Shown here one piece after another: positions 1 through 7,400 of a stretch of 7,769 bases of DNA. The first letter of the stretch is position 1; the number at the start of each line of letters is the position of its first letter. Source of the DNA: Erysipelotrichaceae bacterium UBA2227. Its GTDB lineage: Bacteria > Bacillota_I > Bacilli_A > Erysipelotrichales > Erysipelotrichaceae. A model generated the notes under the pieces. It searched no databases. It worked only from the letters and a program-made list of their open reading frames with translations, and was not told the origin of the DNA. The stretch covers positions 1-7,769 of the forward strand of contig DDYT01000070.1 of the NCBI GenBank assembly GCA_002348095.1, given 5' to 3'. Position numbers and translations under genes: made by a program.

Positions 1-861
1 GATGACATCGAAAAATACAGAACTTCGGACAAGTATTTCGGATGTACCATCGGACGGGTCGCTAACCGGATCGCACAGGGCAGCTTTGTACTTGATCAGC
101 AGGTTTTTCAGCTTGCACTCAACCAAAAACCCCATCATCTGCATGGCGGTTTAAAGGGTTTTGACAAAAAGATTTTCATTTGCGAAACTAATGGTAATCA
201 GATACGATGTACATACAAAAGCAGACATCTGGAAGAAGGCTATCCGGGAAATCTTGAGGTTGAAATCAGCTATATACTGGAGGATAACCGCTTTCTGATT
301 GAAACCATCAGTAAAACGGACCAAAAAACTCTGGTCAATCTGACCAATCATACTTACTTCAATCTTGATGAAGACAAGCAGTCGATCCTTGATCATGATT
401 TGCAGGTATTTGCGGATACCGTGTATCCCATCGACTCCTTGGGATGTACATTCGATCAGCCGTTTGATGTAAATTTGACCCCTTTTGACTTTCGAAATAC
501 TAAAAAAATTCGGTCAGCCATTGAAAATGATCATCCGCAGATCATTGCAGGCCGGGGAATCGATCATCATTTTGTAAAATCAAACAGCGGACTTCGGATC
601 ATTGCGACACTTTCGAATTCAGATACTGCACTTAATATATACACGGATAAGCCCGGAACGCACATATATACGGGAAATTATCTCGATGGCACTGATCTTG
701 GGGTCACTCAACAGCCGTATAAGAAACATTCGGGCATTTGTTTCGAAACCCAATATGTTCCCAACAGTATCAATTTCAATGAAAGCATAGCTCCGATCCT
801 ATCGGAAAATCAAGTTCAAAGACATAAGACGATTTATGAGTTTATCCATCGAAAGAGGTGA
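1..861 (+). CDS. galM: Aldose 1-epimerase (galactose mutarotase), 5'-truncated by the window edge
   Basis: GalM interconverts alpha- and beta-D-galactose in the cytoplasm and so supplies the alpha anomer to galactokinase. The frame is open from base 1 to the TGA at 859-861, giving 286 visible residues. About 50-70 N-terminal residues are probably missing, judging from where the first motif falls in family members. Family motifs appear in the right order: GRVANRI near residue 18, HHLHGG with the substrate-binding His at 142-144, NLTNHTYFNL with the catalytic-acid His at 349-351, GIDHHF with the Asp at 562-564, and the CFETQ block with the catalytic-base Glu at 745-747. The end, VQRHKTIYEF, matches the usual GalM C-terminus. 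All recognised active-site residues are present, so the enzyme should be active. An internal ATG at 400 is not the start, because essential motifs lie upstream of it. galK begins 3 nt after the stop, consistent with one galactose operon. Confidence 0.94.
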   Translation, partial: DDIEKYRTSDKYFGCTIGRVANRIAQGSFVLDQQVFQLALNQKPHHLHGGLKGFDKKIFICETNGNQIRCTYKSRHLEEGYPGNLEVEISYILEDNRFLIETISKTDQKTLVNLTNHTYFNLDEDKQSILDHDLQVFADTVYPIDSLGCTFDQPFDVNLTPFDFRNTKKIRSAIENDHPQIIAGRGIDHHFVKSNSGLRIIATLSNSDTALNIYTDKPGTHIYTGNYLDGTDLGVTQQPYKKHSGICFETQYVPNSINFNESIAPILSENQVQRHKTIYEFIHRKR

Positions 862-864
862 CCC

Positions 865-2136
865 ATGAACATTGACGTTGTAAAAAGCAGAATCAGCAGC
901 GGAGAATTGGATGATATTTTTTTTCAGATGACCCAAAGCGGTTCACCGGCGTTGGCCAGAGGGCGTTGGCTTTCCCTGATCGATGAGTTTACCCGAAATT
1001 TCAGTCACGATGATATTTTCGGATTCAGTGCTCCAGGCAGAACGGAAGTCAGCGGCAATCACACCGATCATCAGTGGGGAAGGGTAATGGCAGCCGCAGT
1101 AAACCTGGACACCATCGCCATTGTTGCAAAGAATCATTCGGATGTAATCAATATCCGTTCTAAAGGATACACCATCGACCCGGTCAACATTCGTGATTTA
1201 CAGATTCGCAATCATGAAAAACAGACAACGGAAGCCCTTATTCGGGGGATATGTGCGCATTTTGTCCAGTGCGGTCATACCATCGGCGGTTTTGATGCCG
1301 TGGTCGACTCCCAGGTACTGCCGGGTTCAGGCATTTCTTCCTCGGCAGCTTTTGAAGTGCTGATCGGGCAGATATTATCAGGACTTTTTAATCAGGGTAA
1401 AATCGATGCACAGACCATCGCAATCATCGGACAGCAAGCCGAAAATATTTATTTTCAAAAACCGTGCGGACTGATGGATCAGATGACCAGTGCCGTCGGC
1501 GGTTTTGTGTATATTGATTTTTATCAGCCCGACCAGCCAATCGTCGAGAAATTCACATTTGACCTTAATGCGAAGGGATACACCCTTTGTCTGATCAATA
1601 CCGGCGGATCGCACGAAAATCTGTCCGATGCTTACGGACTGATGCCCAATGAGATGAAGCAGGTGGCTAAGTTCTTTGATCAGCCGGTACTTTCGCGGGT
1701 TACCTATGATCAGCTGATCGGCAGCTTACCGCAAATCCGAAAGGCATGCGGTGACAGAGCCTGTCTGCGAGCCATTCATTTTCTCAAAGAAACCCAGCGT
1801 GTCAGTCATCTGAAGGAAGCTTTAGTAGTGGATGACATGTCTGAGTTTATGCGACTAATCGTCGAATCAGGACGTTCCTCCTACATGTACTTACAAAATG
1901 TTTATATGCCCACCGACAGTGCCTTTCAGCCCTTGGCCATCGCGCTTGCCGTAAGTGAACAGCTTTTATCAAAAGGTGCATACCGGGTTCATGGCGGCGG
2001 TTTGGCGGGTACGATCCAGGCTTTTGTACCCAATGACCAGTTGAATGATTATGTTGTTGAGATGGAGAATATATTCGGTAAAGATTCGGTCTACACTTGT
2101 TCTATCCGACCGGTGGGATCGCTGCAAATCTTTTAG
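865..2136 (+). CDS. galK: Galactokinase, GHMP kinase family, variant (GNHTD) subfamily
   Basis: Galactokinase transfers phosphate from ATP to alpha-D-galactose to give galactose 1-phosphate, the committing step of the Leloir pathway. The protein has 423 residues, longer than the classical enzymes of about 390, mainly through an N-terminal extension before the sugar-binding motif. That motif is APGRTEVSGNHTDHQ (residues 56-70), against the classical GRxNLIGEHTDYN. The GHMP ATP-binding loop is LPGSGISSSAA (152-162). GLMDQ (202-206) carries the probable catalytic base Asp205. The third GHMP motif is VHGGGLAGT (375-383). The Glu of classical GEHTD, which contacts the sugar in studied galactokinases, is Asn65 here. 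I recall similar GNHTDHQ and HGGG(F/L)AG forms from Clostridia-type galactokinases, so this looks like a subfamily trait and not decay. The ATG at 865 follows an AGGTGA ribosome binding site (857-862) inside the galM end, implying coupled expression. Galactokinase is the best call, although another sugar substrate cannot be excluded from sequence alone. Confidence 0.92.
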   Translation: MNIDVVKSRISSGELDDIFFQMTQSGSPALARGRWLSLIDEFTRNFSHDDIFGFSAPGRTEVSGNHTDHQWGRVMAAAVNLDTIAIVAKNHSDVINIRSKGYTIDPVNIRDLQIRNHEKQTTEALIRGICAHFVQCGHTIGGFDAVVDSQVLPGSGISSSAAFEVLIGQILSGLFNQGKIDAQTIAIIGQQAENIYFQKPCGLMDQMTSAVGGFVYIDFYQPDQPIVEKFTFDLNAKGYTLCLINTGGSHENLSDAYGLMPNEMKQVAKFFDQPVLSRVTYDQLIGSLPQIRKACGDRACLRAIHFLKETQRVSHLKEALVVDDMSEFMRLIVESGRSSYMYLQNVYMPTDSAFQPLAIALAVSEQLLSKGAYRVHGGGLAGTIQAFVPNDQLNDYVVEMENIFGKDSVYTCSIRPVGSLQIF

Positions 2137-2142
2137 AGGGGG
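2137..2142 (+). promoter_or_regulatory. Ribosome binding site of the nfnA-like gene
   Basis: The purine run AGGGGG lies directly after the galK stop codon and 5 nt before the ATG at 2148. It decides the start: the reading frame is also open upstream to a TTG at 2097, but that would overlap the end of galK and add 17 residues that do not resemble the family N-terminus. The 11-nt gap shows no hairpin or promoter-like sequence, so galK and nfnA are probably on one transcript. Confidence 0.7.
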
Positions 2143-2147
2143 TCCGT

Positions 2148-2978
2148 ATGGCAAAAATCATTAAAAAAGAAATGTTAAACACCAATGTAGTCTCGATGAC
2201 CATCGAGGCACCGCGTATTACCGCAAAAGCTCAGGCCGGCCATTTCGTCATGCTGAGAATCGATCCGCACGGAGAACGGTTTCCGCTTACGATTGCCGAC
2301 ACTGATCCGTTTCTGGGTACACTCCGCATTATCTTTCAAGTGGTCGGCGGCAGCACCATCAAACTGAACCGTCTTCGACAAAATGACGATATTCTTGATA
2401 TCGTAGGACCGTTGGGTATGTCGTTGGCTCATGAGCATGTCAGCCATGCCATCGTGATCGGAGGCGGGGTCGGTTGCGCCATTGCTTATCCTCATGCAAA
2501 AGCACTCAAACAGCAAGGAGCCAAGGTAAGTTTCGTGGCCGGTTTTCGCAACAGAGAACTCTTTATCCTGCGCGATGAAATCGAGCAGATTGCGGATGAA
2601 GCATATTTTACAACCGATGACGGTTCCAGTGATCGTAAGGGGTTTGTCACAGACGTACTGAAAGAACTCATAGAAAAACAAAATGATGTGGATTTGGTCA
2701 TTGCCATCGGTCCGGTAGCGATGATGAAGGCAGTAGCCAATACGACACGAGATAAAAATATCCATACGGTCGTAAGCTTGAATCCGATCATGATCGATGG
2801 CACCGGAATGTGCGGCGGCTGCAGGGTCAGGGTGGGAAATGAATATAAATTTGCCTGTGTGGACGGTCCCGAATTTGACGGACATTTGGTTGATTTCGAT
2901 GAACTTATGTTGCGAAATTCTGCGTATGCACAGCAGGAAAAACATATCTGTCAGCTGACGAAGGAGGAAGAGCAATGA
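2148..2978 (+). CDS. nfnA: NADH-dependent ferredoxin:NADP+ oxidoreductase, small (FAD / 2Fe-2S) subunit NfnA-like
   Basis: This 276-residue protein belongs to the ferredoxin-NADP reductase superfamily, in the branch often annotated as sulfide/dihydroorotate dehydrogenase-like FAD/NAD-binding protein. The order is a beta-barrel flavin domain with an FAD motif at residues 44-50 (RFPLTIA), then a nucleotide-binding domain with IGGGVGCAIAYP (104-115), then a C-terminal 2Fe-2S segment. That segment holds Asp217, Cys222, Cys225 and Cys237, which matches the 3-Cys/1-Asp cluster known from structurally studied Nfn small subunits. With NfnB it would couple NADH, NADPH and ferredoxin in the cytoplasm by flavin-based electron bifurcation/confurcation. 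The last codons contain the ribosome binding site of the next gene, and the two genes overlap by 4 nt, supporting a 1:1 complex. The related sulfide dehydrogenase SudB or a glutamate synthase partner are alternatives that sequence homology alone does not fully exclude. Confidence 0.86.
   Translation: MAKIIKKEMLNTNVVSMTIEAPRITAKAQAGHFVMLRIDPHGERFPLTIADTDPFLGTLRIIFQVVGGSTIKLNRLRQNDDILDIVGPLGMSLAHEHVSHAIVIGGGVGCAIAYPHAKALKQQGAKVSFVAGFRNRELFILRDEIEQIADEAYFTTDDGSSDRKGFVTDVLKELIEKQNDVDLVIAIGPVAMMKAVANTTRDKNIHTVVSLNPIMIDGTGMCGGCRVRVGNEYKFACVDGPEFDGHLVDFDELMLRNSAYAQQEKHICQLTKEEEQ
2961..2969 (+). promoter_or_regulatory. Strong ribosome binding site of nfnB inside nfnA
   Basis: AAGGAGGAA is a near-perfect anti-16S match 5 nt before the ATG at 2975. 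It is embedded in the last codons of nfnA, which encode the acidic tail TKEEEQ. The start codon overlaps the nfnA stop as ATGA. This supports ATG 2975 as the start and indicates translational coupling of the two subunits. Confidence 0.8.
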
Positions 2979-4351
2979 TCAAGCCGTTAAAAACCCCGAT
3001 GCCGGTTGCGGATGCGGAAGAAAGAAATACGAATTTCTATGAAGTTGCTCTGGGATACTCTCATCAGGATGCACTTGACGAAGCCAGCCGCTGTCTGCAG
3101 TGCTTACACAAACCCTGTGTTGCAAGCTGTCCGGTCAATGTCGATATTCCCTCGTTTATACGTGCCGTAAAAGAAGAACGTCTGGATGATGCTTTAAGCA
3201 TTATTCATCAGACCAACTGTTTTCCTTCGATTTGCGGACGGGTCTGCCCGCAGGAAGTTCAATGCGAAAGTACCTGTGTCATGACCAAACGGTACCAATC
3301 GGTGGCTATCGGCCGTCTCGAGCGTTATGTAGGTGATCATGCCAATGTCCGGGTGGACGTAAAACCTTTGAATCATGCGCGTAAGGTTGCGGTCGTCGGA
3401 AGCGGTCCCTCCGGTCTGGCTTGTGCTTACGATTGTGCCAAAGCCGGCTATGCGGTTACGGTTTTCGAGGCTTGGCATGATATCGGCGGAGTGTTGCGAT
3501 ACGGTATACCGGAGTTTCGCTTGCCGAAAGCGACGGTGGATAAAGAAATCGATCTGTTGAGAACGTTGGGCGTCGAGTTTGAATGCAATGTCGTTATCGG
3601 AAAAACCATCGAATGTCATGAACTTTTTGATATGGGATATAAGGCGGTTTTTTTGGGAACCGGTGCCGGTCTTCCGACATTTATGAACATTGAAGGAGAA
3701 GGTTCGATCGGTGTCTTTTCTGCCAATGAGTTTTTAACTAGGGTAAACTTCATGAAGGCCGGACAGCCAACCTATGATACCCCTTTGCTTGCAGGGAAGA
3801 AAGTCGTTGTCATCGGCGGTGGGAACGTTGCTATGGATGCAGCCCGCTGTGCCAAACGGTTGGGCTATGACACAACCATCGTCTACAGACGATCTTTAAA
3901 TGAATTACCGGCCCGCCAGGAAGAAGTCGAACATGCGATGGAAGAACAGATTCATTTTGAACTGCTTTCAGCACCGGTTAAAATATCAGCGGATCAACAG
4001 GGAAGGGTACGTTCGATTTTGTGTCAGCGGATGCAACTGACCGAACCGGGTCCGGATGGCCGTTGCAAGGTAGTTGCCACAGATGATGAACCTTTTGAAA
4101 TCGAAACGGATACGGTCATCGTTGCCATCGGTACATCCCCAAATCCTATCCTGATCCGCAGTACCAAGGAACTGAAGACAGGCAAGTGGGGTACGATCCT
4201 GGTGGATCACAATCAGCAAACTTCGATCCGTCACGTTTATGCCGGAGGAGATGCTGTGACAGGTGCTGCGACCGTCATCGAAGCGCTGGGAGCCGGGAAA
4301 AAAGCCGCGGCTTCCATCATTGCGTATTTTTCAGAAAATCCAGCCGGTTGA
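2975..4351 (+). CDS. nfnB: NADH-dependent ferredoxin:NADP+ oxidoreductase, large subunit NfnB-like (GltD-type, commonly annotated gltA)
   Basis: This 458-residue protein belongs to the glutamate synthase small-subunit (GltD-like) flavoprotein family. An N-terminal domain carries two iron-sulfur sites: CLQCLHKPC plus a following CP (Cys40, 43, 48, 52), and a second block with Cys87, Cys91, Cys97 and Cys101. Glu94, in CPQE, sits where Nfn large subunits use a Glu as a 4Fe-4S ligand. Next comes an FAD Rossmann motif VVGSGPSGLA (140-149) with the downstream IGGVLRYGIPEFRLP element. The NADP(H)-binding motif is VIGGGNVAMDAAR (279-291), followed by YRRS (304-307). The terminal FAD motif is YAGGDAVTGAATV (422-434). 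No glutamate synthase large subunit is adjacent, while an NfnA-type partner is fused by a 4-nt overlap, so the Nfn role is preferred over glutamate synthase or SudA. The length is normal and the frame intact. A terminator overlaps the stop codon, ending the unit. Confidence 0.88.
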   Translation: MIKPLKTPMPVADAEERNTNFYEVALGYSHQDALDEASRCLQCLHKPCVASCPVNVDIPSFIRAVKEERLDDALSIIHQTNCFPSICGRVCPQEVQCESTCVMTKRYQSVAIGRLERYVGDHANVRVDVKPLNHARKVAVVGSGPSGLACAYDCAKAGYAVTVFEAWHDIGGVLRYGIPEFRLPKATVDKEIDLLRTLGVEFECNVVIGKTIECHELFDMGYKAVFLGTGAGLPTFMNIEGEGSIGVFSANEFLTRVNFMKAGQPTYDTPLLAGKKVVVIGGGNVAMDAARCAKRLGYDTTIVYRRSLNELPARQEEVEHAMEEQIHFELLSAPVKISADQQGRVRSILCQRMQLTEPGPDGRCKVVATDDEPFEIETDTVIVAIGTSPNPILIRSTKELKTGKWGTILVDHNQQTSIRHVYAGGDAVTGAATVIEALGAGKKAAASIIAYFSENPAG

Positions 4352-4362
4352 AGCCGGCTTTT
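4342..4362 (+). terminator. Intrinsic terminator overlapping the nfnB stop codon
   Basis: The left arm AGCCGG (4342-4347) pairs perfectly with CCGGCT (4354-4359) around a 6-nt loop, TTGAAG. It is followed by a short T tract (4359-4362) and then GCTTGT. The nfnB TGA stop (4349-4351) lies in the loop. The stem is only 6 bp but GC-rich, and the T tract is brief, so termination may be partial. It sits at the end of the galM-galK-nfnAB gene run and before the polC promoter, where a terminator is expected. Confidence 0.65.
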
Positions 4363-4373
4363 GCTTGTCAAGA

Positions 4374-4402
4374 CTGTAAAATCAGTAAATTAGTGATATG
4401 AT
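4374..4402 (+). promoter_or_regulatory. Probable polC promoter (extended -10)
   Basis: TGATATGAT at 4394-4402 is an extended -10 element (TG-N-TATGAT), one mismatch from TATAAT. At 17-bp spacing the -35 is CTGTAA (4374-4379), a poor match to TTGACA, which fits extended -10 promoters that need little -35 contact. A better -35-like TTGTCA at 4365-4370 is too far away (26 bp). Initiation would fall near 4409, giving a leader of only about 15-20 nt. The site occupies the only true intergenic gap in the window. Confidence 0.5.
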
Positions 4403-4410
4403 AATGTCTA

Positions 4411-4415
4411 AAGGA
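4411..4415 (+). promoter_or_regulatory. Ribosome binding site that decides the polC start
   Basis: AAGGA lies 10 nt before the TTG at 4426. An in-frame GTG at 4417 is too close to be served by it, and an in-frame TAA at 4402-4404 closes the frame upstream. The first in-frame ATG, at 4507, has no comparable site and would delete 27 residues. Confidence 0.55.
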
Positions 4416-4425
4416 TGTGAATCTG

Positions 4426-7400
4426 TTGCAAACACTGCAGTTAAGTAAAATCGTTGAACAAATCGGCTTGACACCGGAAGAAAAACGGCTGGTTGAGACA
4501 GCCGTCATGGAAAGGCCGACATTTATCGTAAATCGCCGGACGTTAAGGGTCACATTAATAACCGATCGTCTGTTACCTTTTTTGACATGGAAAAAATTTC
4601 AGGACGGTCTGATACGTCTGACTCACTCCAATGTTGAACTCGTCATTCAGTGCGGAGCATCGCCGGTACATAGCAAAGAAATCGAGCAGTATGTACGATA
4701 TTATTCCGGATTTATACCCAACGGCCGTATTTTAAATGATACGTATTTGAATATGGGGCAGAATGAAATCGAATGTCTTTGTCCTTTGGCACATCAGAAA
4801 GAAGAAATCGACCGTCTGATTCCGGATCTCAATGTATTTTTGAATCAGGTAGGAATATTTTTGCCGGTCAGAAGTAAAATCGTTGAGCGGAACGGATCAA
4901 CCGTTGAAGTGGATATGCCAGTCAGCATTGAAAAGACAACAGAGAAGTTAAAGGAAGTCAAAGACTTCAAACGCAAAAGAAAAACCTACACACCGATCAA
5001 AATCAAGGACATTCAGGACAGTATGACCGACATTCAGATCGAAGGCTGTGTGTTTCAAATTGAAAACAGGGATATTCTTAACGGGGAACAGCTGATGCAG
5101 ATGATTTATCTTTCGGATGAATCGGATGCGATCACCGTTAAACGTTATGCCCGCAAGCAAGAAGATAAAGAAGAGTTTAAAAAACTGAGCACAAACGACT
5201 GTATCACGGTAAAAGGCCGCTGTTCATTCGATCAGTATGCAAAAGATGTCGTCGTTTTAGCAGACGAGTTAACGATATCGTCAAAATCAAAATTTCTGTC
5301 GGATGATCGCCCGATCAAACGTGTTGAATGGCACTCACATTCAAATATGTCGGAAATGGATGGAGTCTGCGATGTTGAAGAACTGATTGAGACCGCATTT
5401 CAGTACGGTCATCCGGGATTGGCCATTACAGATCACATGGTTGCCCAGGCTTTTCCGAAAGCACAGTTTGCAGTCAGCCGATTAAAAAAACAGTATCCGC
5501 AACAGCCGTTCAAAATGGTTTACGGTGTAGAAATGAACATGGTCGATCCAAGCCTAAACATCGTGGAAAATCCAAAAGGACAAATCCTTGAAGAAATGAC
5601 CATGGTTGCTTTTGACCTCGAGACGACCGGATTATCTTCAAGATATGATGAAATCATCGAGTTTGGGGCCGTAAAAATCCGTTACGGTGAGGTAATTGAC
5701 CGTTTGCAGTTTTTTGTGCGGCCTTCCGTCGAAATCCCGCTGTTTATCAGTGAGAAAACCAACATTCGCCAGGAACATGTCGAATACGCTGAAACCATTG
5801 ACGTGCTTATGCCCAAAATCCTGGATTTTTTCAAAGATCATGTCCTGGTCGCTCATAATGCCGGATTTGACGTTCGATTTATCAATGAGAATCTGAAACG
5901 CCTGAATATGAGCGCTCTGTCAAACACTGTCATCGATACTTTGGACTGCGCCCGTGCTCTGATCAAAGACCGGAAAGCTTTTAAACTCGGTAAGGTTGCC
6001 CGTTATTATGCGATTCCTTATGACGAGGAAGTAGCGCACAGAGCTGATTATGATGCTGAAATCGTGGGTATGGTCGTTGTCAACCTGCTTAAAGATGCTC
6101 GAGACAAAAACTGCAAAACGGTGGAAGATTTACAGCACGTTCAGGATGAAGATGCATTTAAGAGTGTGATGCGGAAGCATGTCAATGTGATAGCTAAAAA
6201 TCAGACCGGCCTAAAAAGCCTTTTTGAACTCGTAACGCTTTCGCATACGAAGTATCTTGCGTTTTTCGGCAAAGCCAACAGTAAAAAAGATGAAGATGAG
6301 TTTATGGCAGAACCTCGGATCATCCGGGATGAGATCATCGCTCGCAGGGAACATCTGCTGATCGGTTCCAGTTGCTATAATGGCGAAATTTTCGAAATTG
6401 CAGCCAATCAAAGTCATACAGATTTGATCGAGGCCATGAAGTTTTATGATTATATCGAAGTTCAGCCACCGTCGAACTATCAGCCGCTGATTGATCAGCA
6501 CTCCGTTTCTTCGAAGAAGCGTCTGATGATGATACTGACAGACATAATCAACACCGCAGTGTCTTTAAATATCCCGGTATTGGCGACCGGGGATGTTCAT
6601 TATGCTTTTAAAGATCAGAAACAGTTTCGGGAAATTTATATTCAGGCACAGGGTATCGGCGGTGTTCGTCATCCCTTGTACATTTATAACGCCCATCGAC
6701 GAATGAACACCGTTTCACCCGACCAGCATCTGCGTACGACGCAGGAAATGTTGGATGCCTTCGATTTTGTCAATGACGAAACAGCACATGCCCTGGTGGT
6801 TGATAATCCCCGCCGACTGCTGGATCATGTCGATGAGGTTTTTCCGATACAAAAGGGTTTGTATACACCATCGATTGAAGGAGCCGATGCAAAACTGAGC
6901 GAAGTATGCTATAAAAATGCCTATCAGCAGTACGGAACGAATTTGCCTGTCCCTGTTGCACAGCGGTTGGCGAAAGAACTTACCGCAATCATATCCAACG
7001 GGTTTGGCGTCATCTACTATATAGCCCATTTATTGGTAAAGAAATCACTTGAGGATGGTTACTTGGTCGGATCGCGCGGCTCGGTCGGGTCGTCTTTGGT
7101 AGCCACGATGGCACAGATAACCGAAGTAAATCCGCTACCGCCCCATTACAGCTGTCCTCAGTGCAGTTACAGTGAATTTTTCTTTGACGGAAAGGTAAGC
7201 AGCGGCTATGATTTGCCGGACAAATTTTGTCCGCATTGCTCAACGCTGATGCGCGGGGAAGGACAGGATATCCCGTTTGAAACATTTTTGGGTTTTGAAG
7301 GCGATAAAGTCCCGGACATCGATCTGAATTTTTCCGGAGACTATCAAGAAAAAGCGCACGCATTTACGAAAGTTCTTTTTGGCGAGGACAATGTTTTTCG

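Noticed and set aside
400..861. Separate small gene starting at ATG 400
   Set aside because: It is the C-terminal half of galM in the same frame. The GRVANRI, HLHGG and NHTYFNL motifs continue upstream to the window edge without interruption.
2097..2147. Extended N-terminus for nfnA from a TTG inside galK
   Set aside because: It would overlap galK by 40 nt and add residues unlike the family, while the ATG at 2148 has a good AGGGGG site at proper spacing and a normal family N-terminus.
2175..2975. Long antisense open frame (266 codons) opposite nfnA
   Set aside because: It is a complete shadow of a clearly conserved gene. Its translation is Cys/His/Ile-rich with no recognisable domain, and there is no ribosome binding site, promoter or neighbour supporting expression.
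4365..4370. TTGTCA as the -35 box of the polC promoter
   Set aside because: It is close to consensus, but the nearest good -10 (4397-4402) is 26 bp away. At 15-18 bp spacing only poor -10 matches such as AATTAG occur.
4352..4425. Riboswitch, T-box or small RNA upstream of polC
   Set aside because: The gap is only 74 nt. Beyond the terminator tail, promoter and ribosome site there is no room for, or sign of, a structured leader.
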